Source: a virus
Virus record (IMG/VR): IMGVR_UViG_3300025083_000246
Coordinates: 1 to 22,907 of that record
DNA: 22,907 nt
Direction: 5' to 3' (one strand)
The notes beneath the pieces were generated by a model. It ran no database searches. It saw only the letters and a list, made by a program, of their open reading frames with translations, and was not told where the DNA came from. Positions within the stretch are counted from its first letter, which is position 1. Each line of letters starts with the position of its first letter. Of this stretch, positions 22,873 to 22,907 are shown piece after piece. Made by a program: the position numbers and the translations under genes.

Positions 22873-22907
22873 TGTGTTCTCCATTATTGTTTTGTTTATA
22901 ACTACTT

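Noticed and set aside
1-22907. tRNA genes, CRISPR arrays, insertion sequences, attachment sites
   Set aside because: No cloverleaf-like sequence, regularly spaced repeats, transposase frames or integrase-associated repeats were seen by reading; nearly all bases are accounted for by coding genes.

Overview
This window is the late half of a lytic tailed-phage genome with a short-tailed (podovirus, T7-supergroup) virion plan, most likely a marine phage of a Gram-negative host. The evidence is the gene order scaffold - GNAT-like gp13 homologue - major capsid - two tail tubular proteins - three internal virion proteins - tail fibre with a T7 gp17-type N-terminus. Tight gene packing, moderate G+C, glycine/serine/threonine-rich fibre motifs and LamG domains fit marine phages. 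The 3TM holin resembles the family known from alphaproteobacterial gene transfer agents, which hints at, but does not prove, an alphaproteobacterial host. No RNA polymerase, DNA polymerase, terminase or integrase lies in the window, so lineage cannot be fixed further.

Layout. Positions 1-62 hold the 3' end of an upstream gene (a portal would be expected). Positions 62-11734, plus strand, form the head/tail/internal-core block. Genes are chained mostly by TAATG stop-start overlaps. The capsid gene stands apart: it has a 78-bp leader with repeated motifs before it and a GC-rich UUCG-loop hairpin after it. A 56-bp gap with a large hairpin that contains the fibre gene's ribosome-binding site precedes the tail fibre (11791-14253). 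Next come four adjacent LamG/concanavalin-like genes (14264-17986), three of them clear tandem paralogues joined by ATGA overlaps, and a tail-assembly-chaperone-like gene. These probably make the host-recognition apparatus. A lysis cassette follows (18533-20188): three small membrane-protein genes, a 3TM holin and an M15 peptidase endolysin.

At about 20190 the strand switches. The minus-strand genes (right to left) start with a YqaJ/lambda-type exonuclease, an ERF/Rad52-like annealing protein and a DUF736-like protein with an SSB-style acidic tail. Together these look like a phage homologous-recombination module. A strong intrinsic terminator (21145-21178) follows, then four small overlapping genes: an HTH protein, a short protein with a hydrophobic N-terminus, a 59-residue gene, and a basic, possibly DNA-binding protein. 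The two transcription directions meet tail to tail between the endolysin and the last minus-strand gene.

The most unusual parts are the tandem LamG gene array, the hairpin over the fibre gene's ribosome-binding site, and the structured leader/terminator between the recombination genes and the HTH gene. I did not find a clearly new defence or catalytic system; most of the window is recognisable phage biology with a few uncharacterised small genes.
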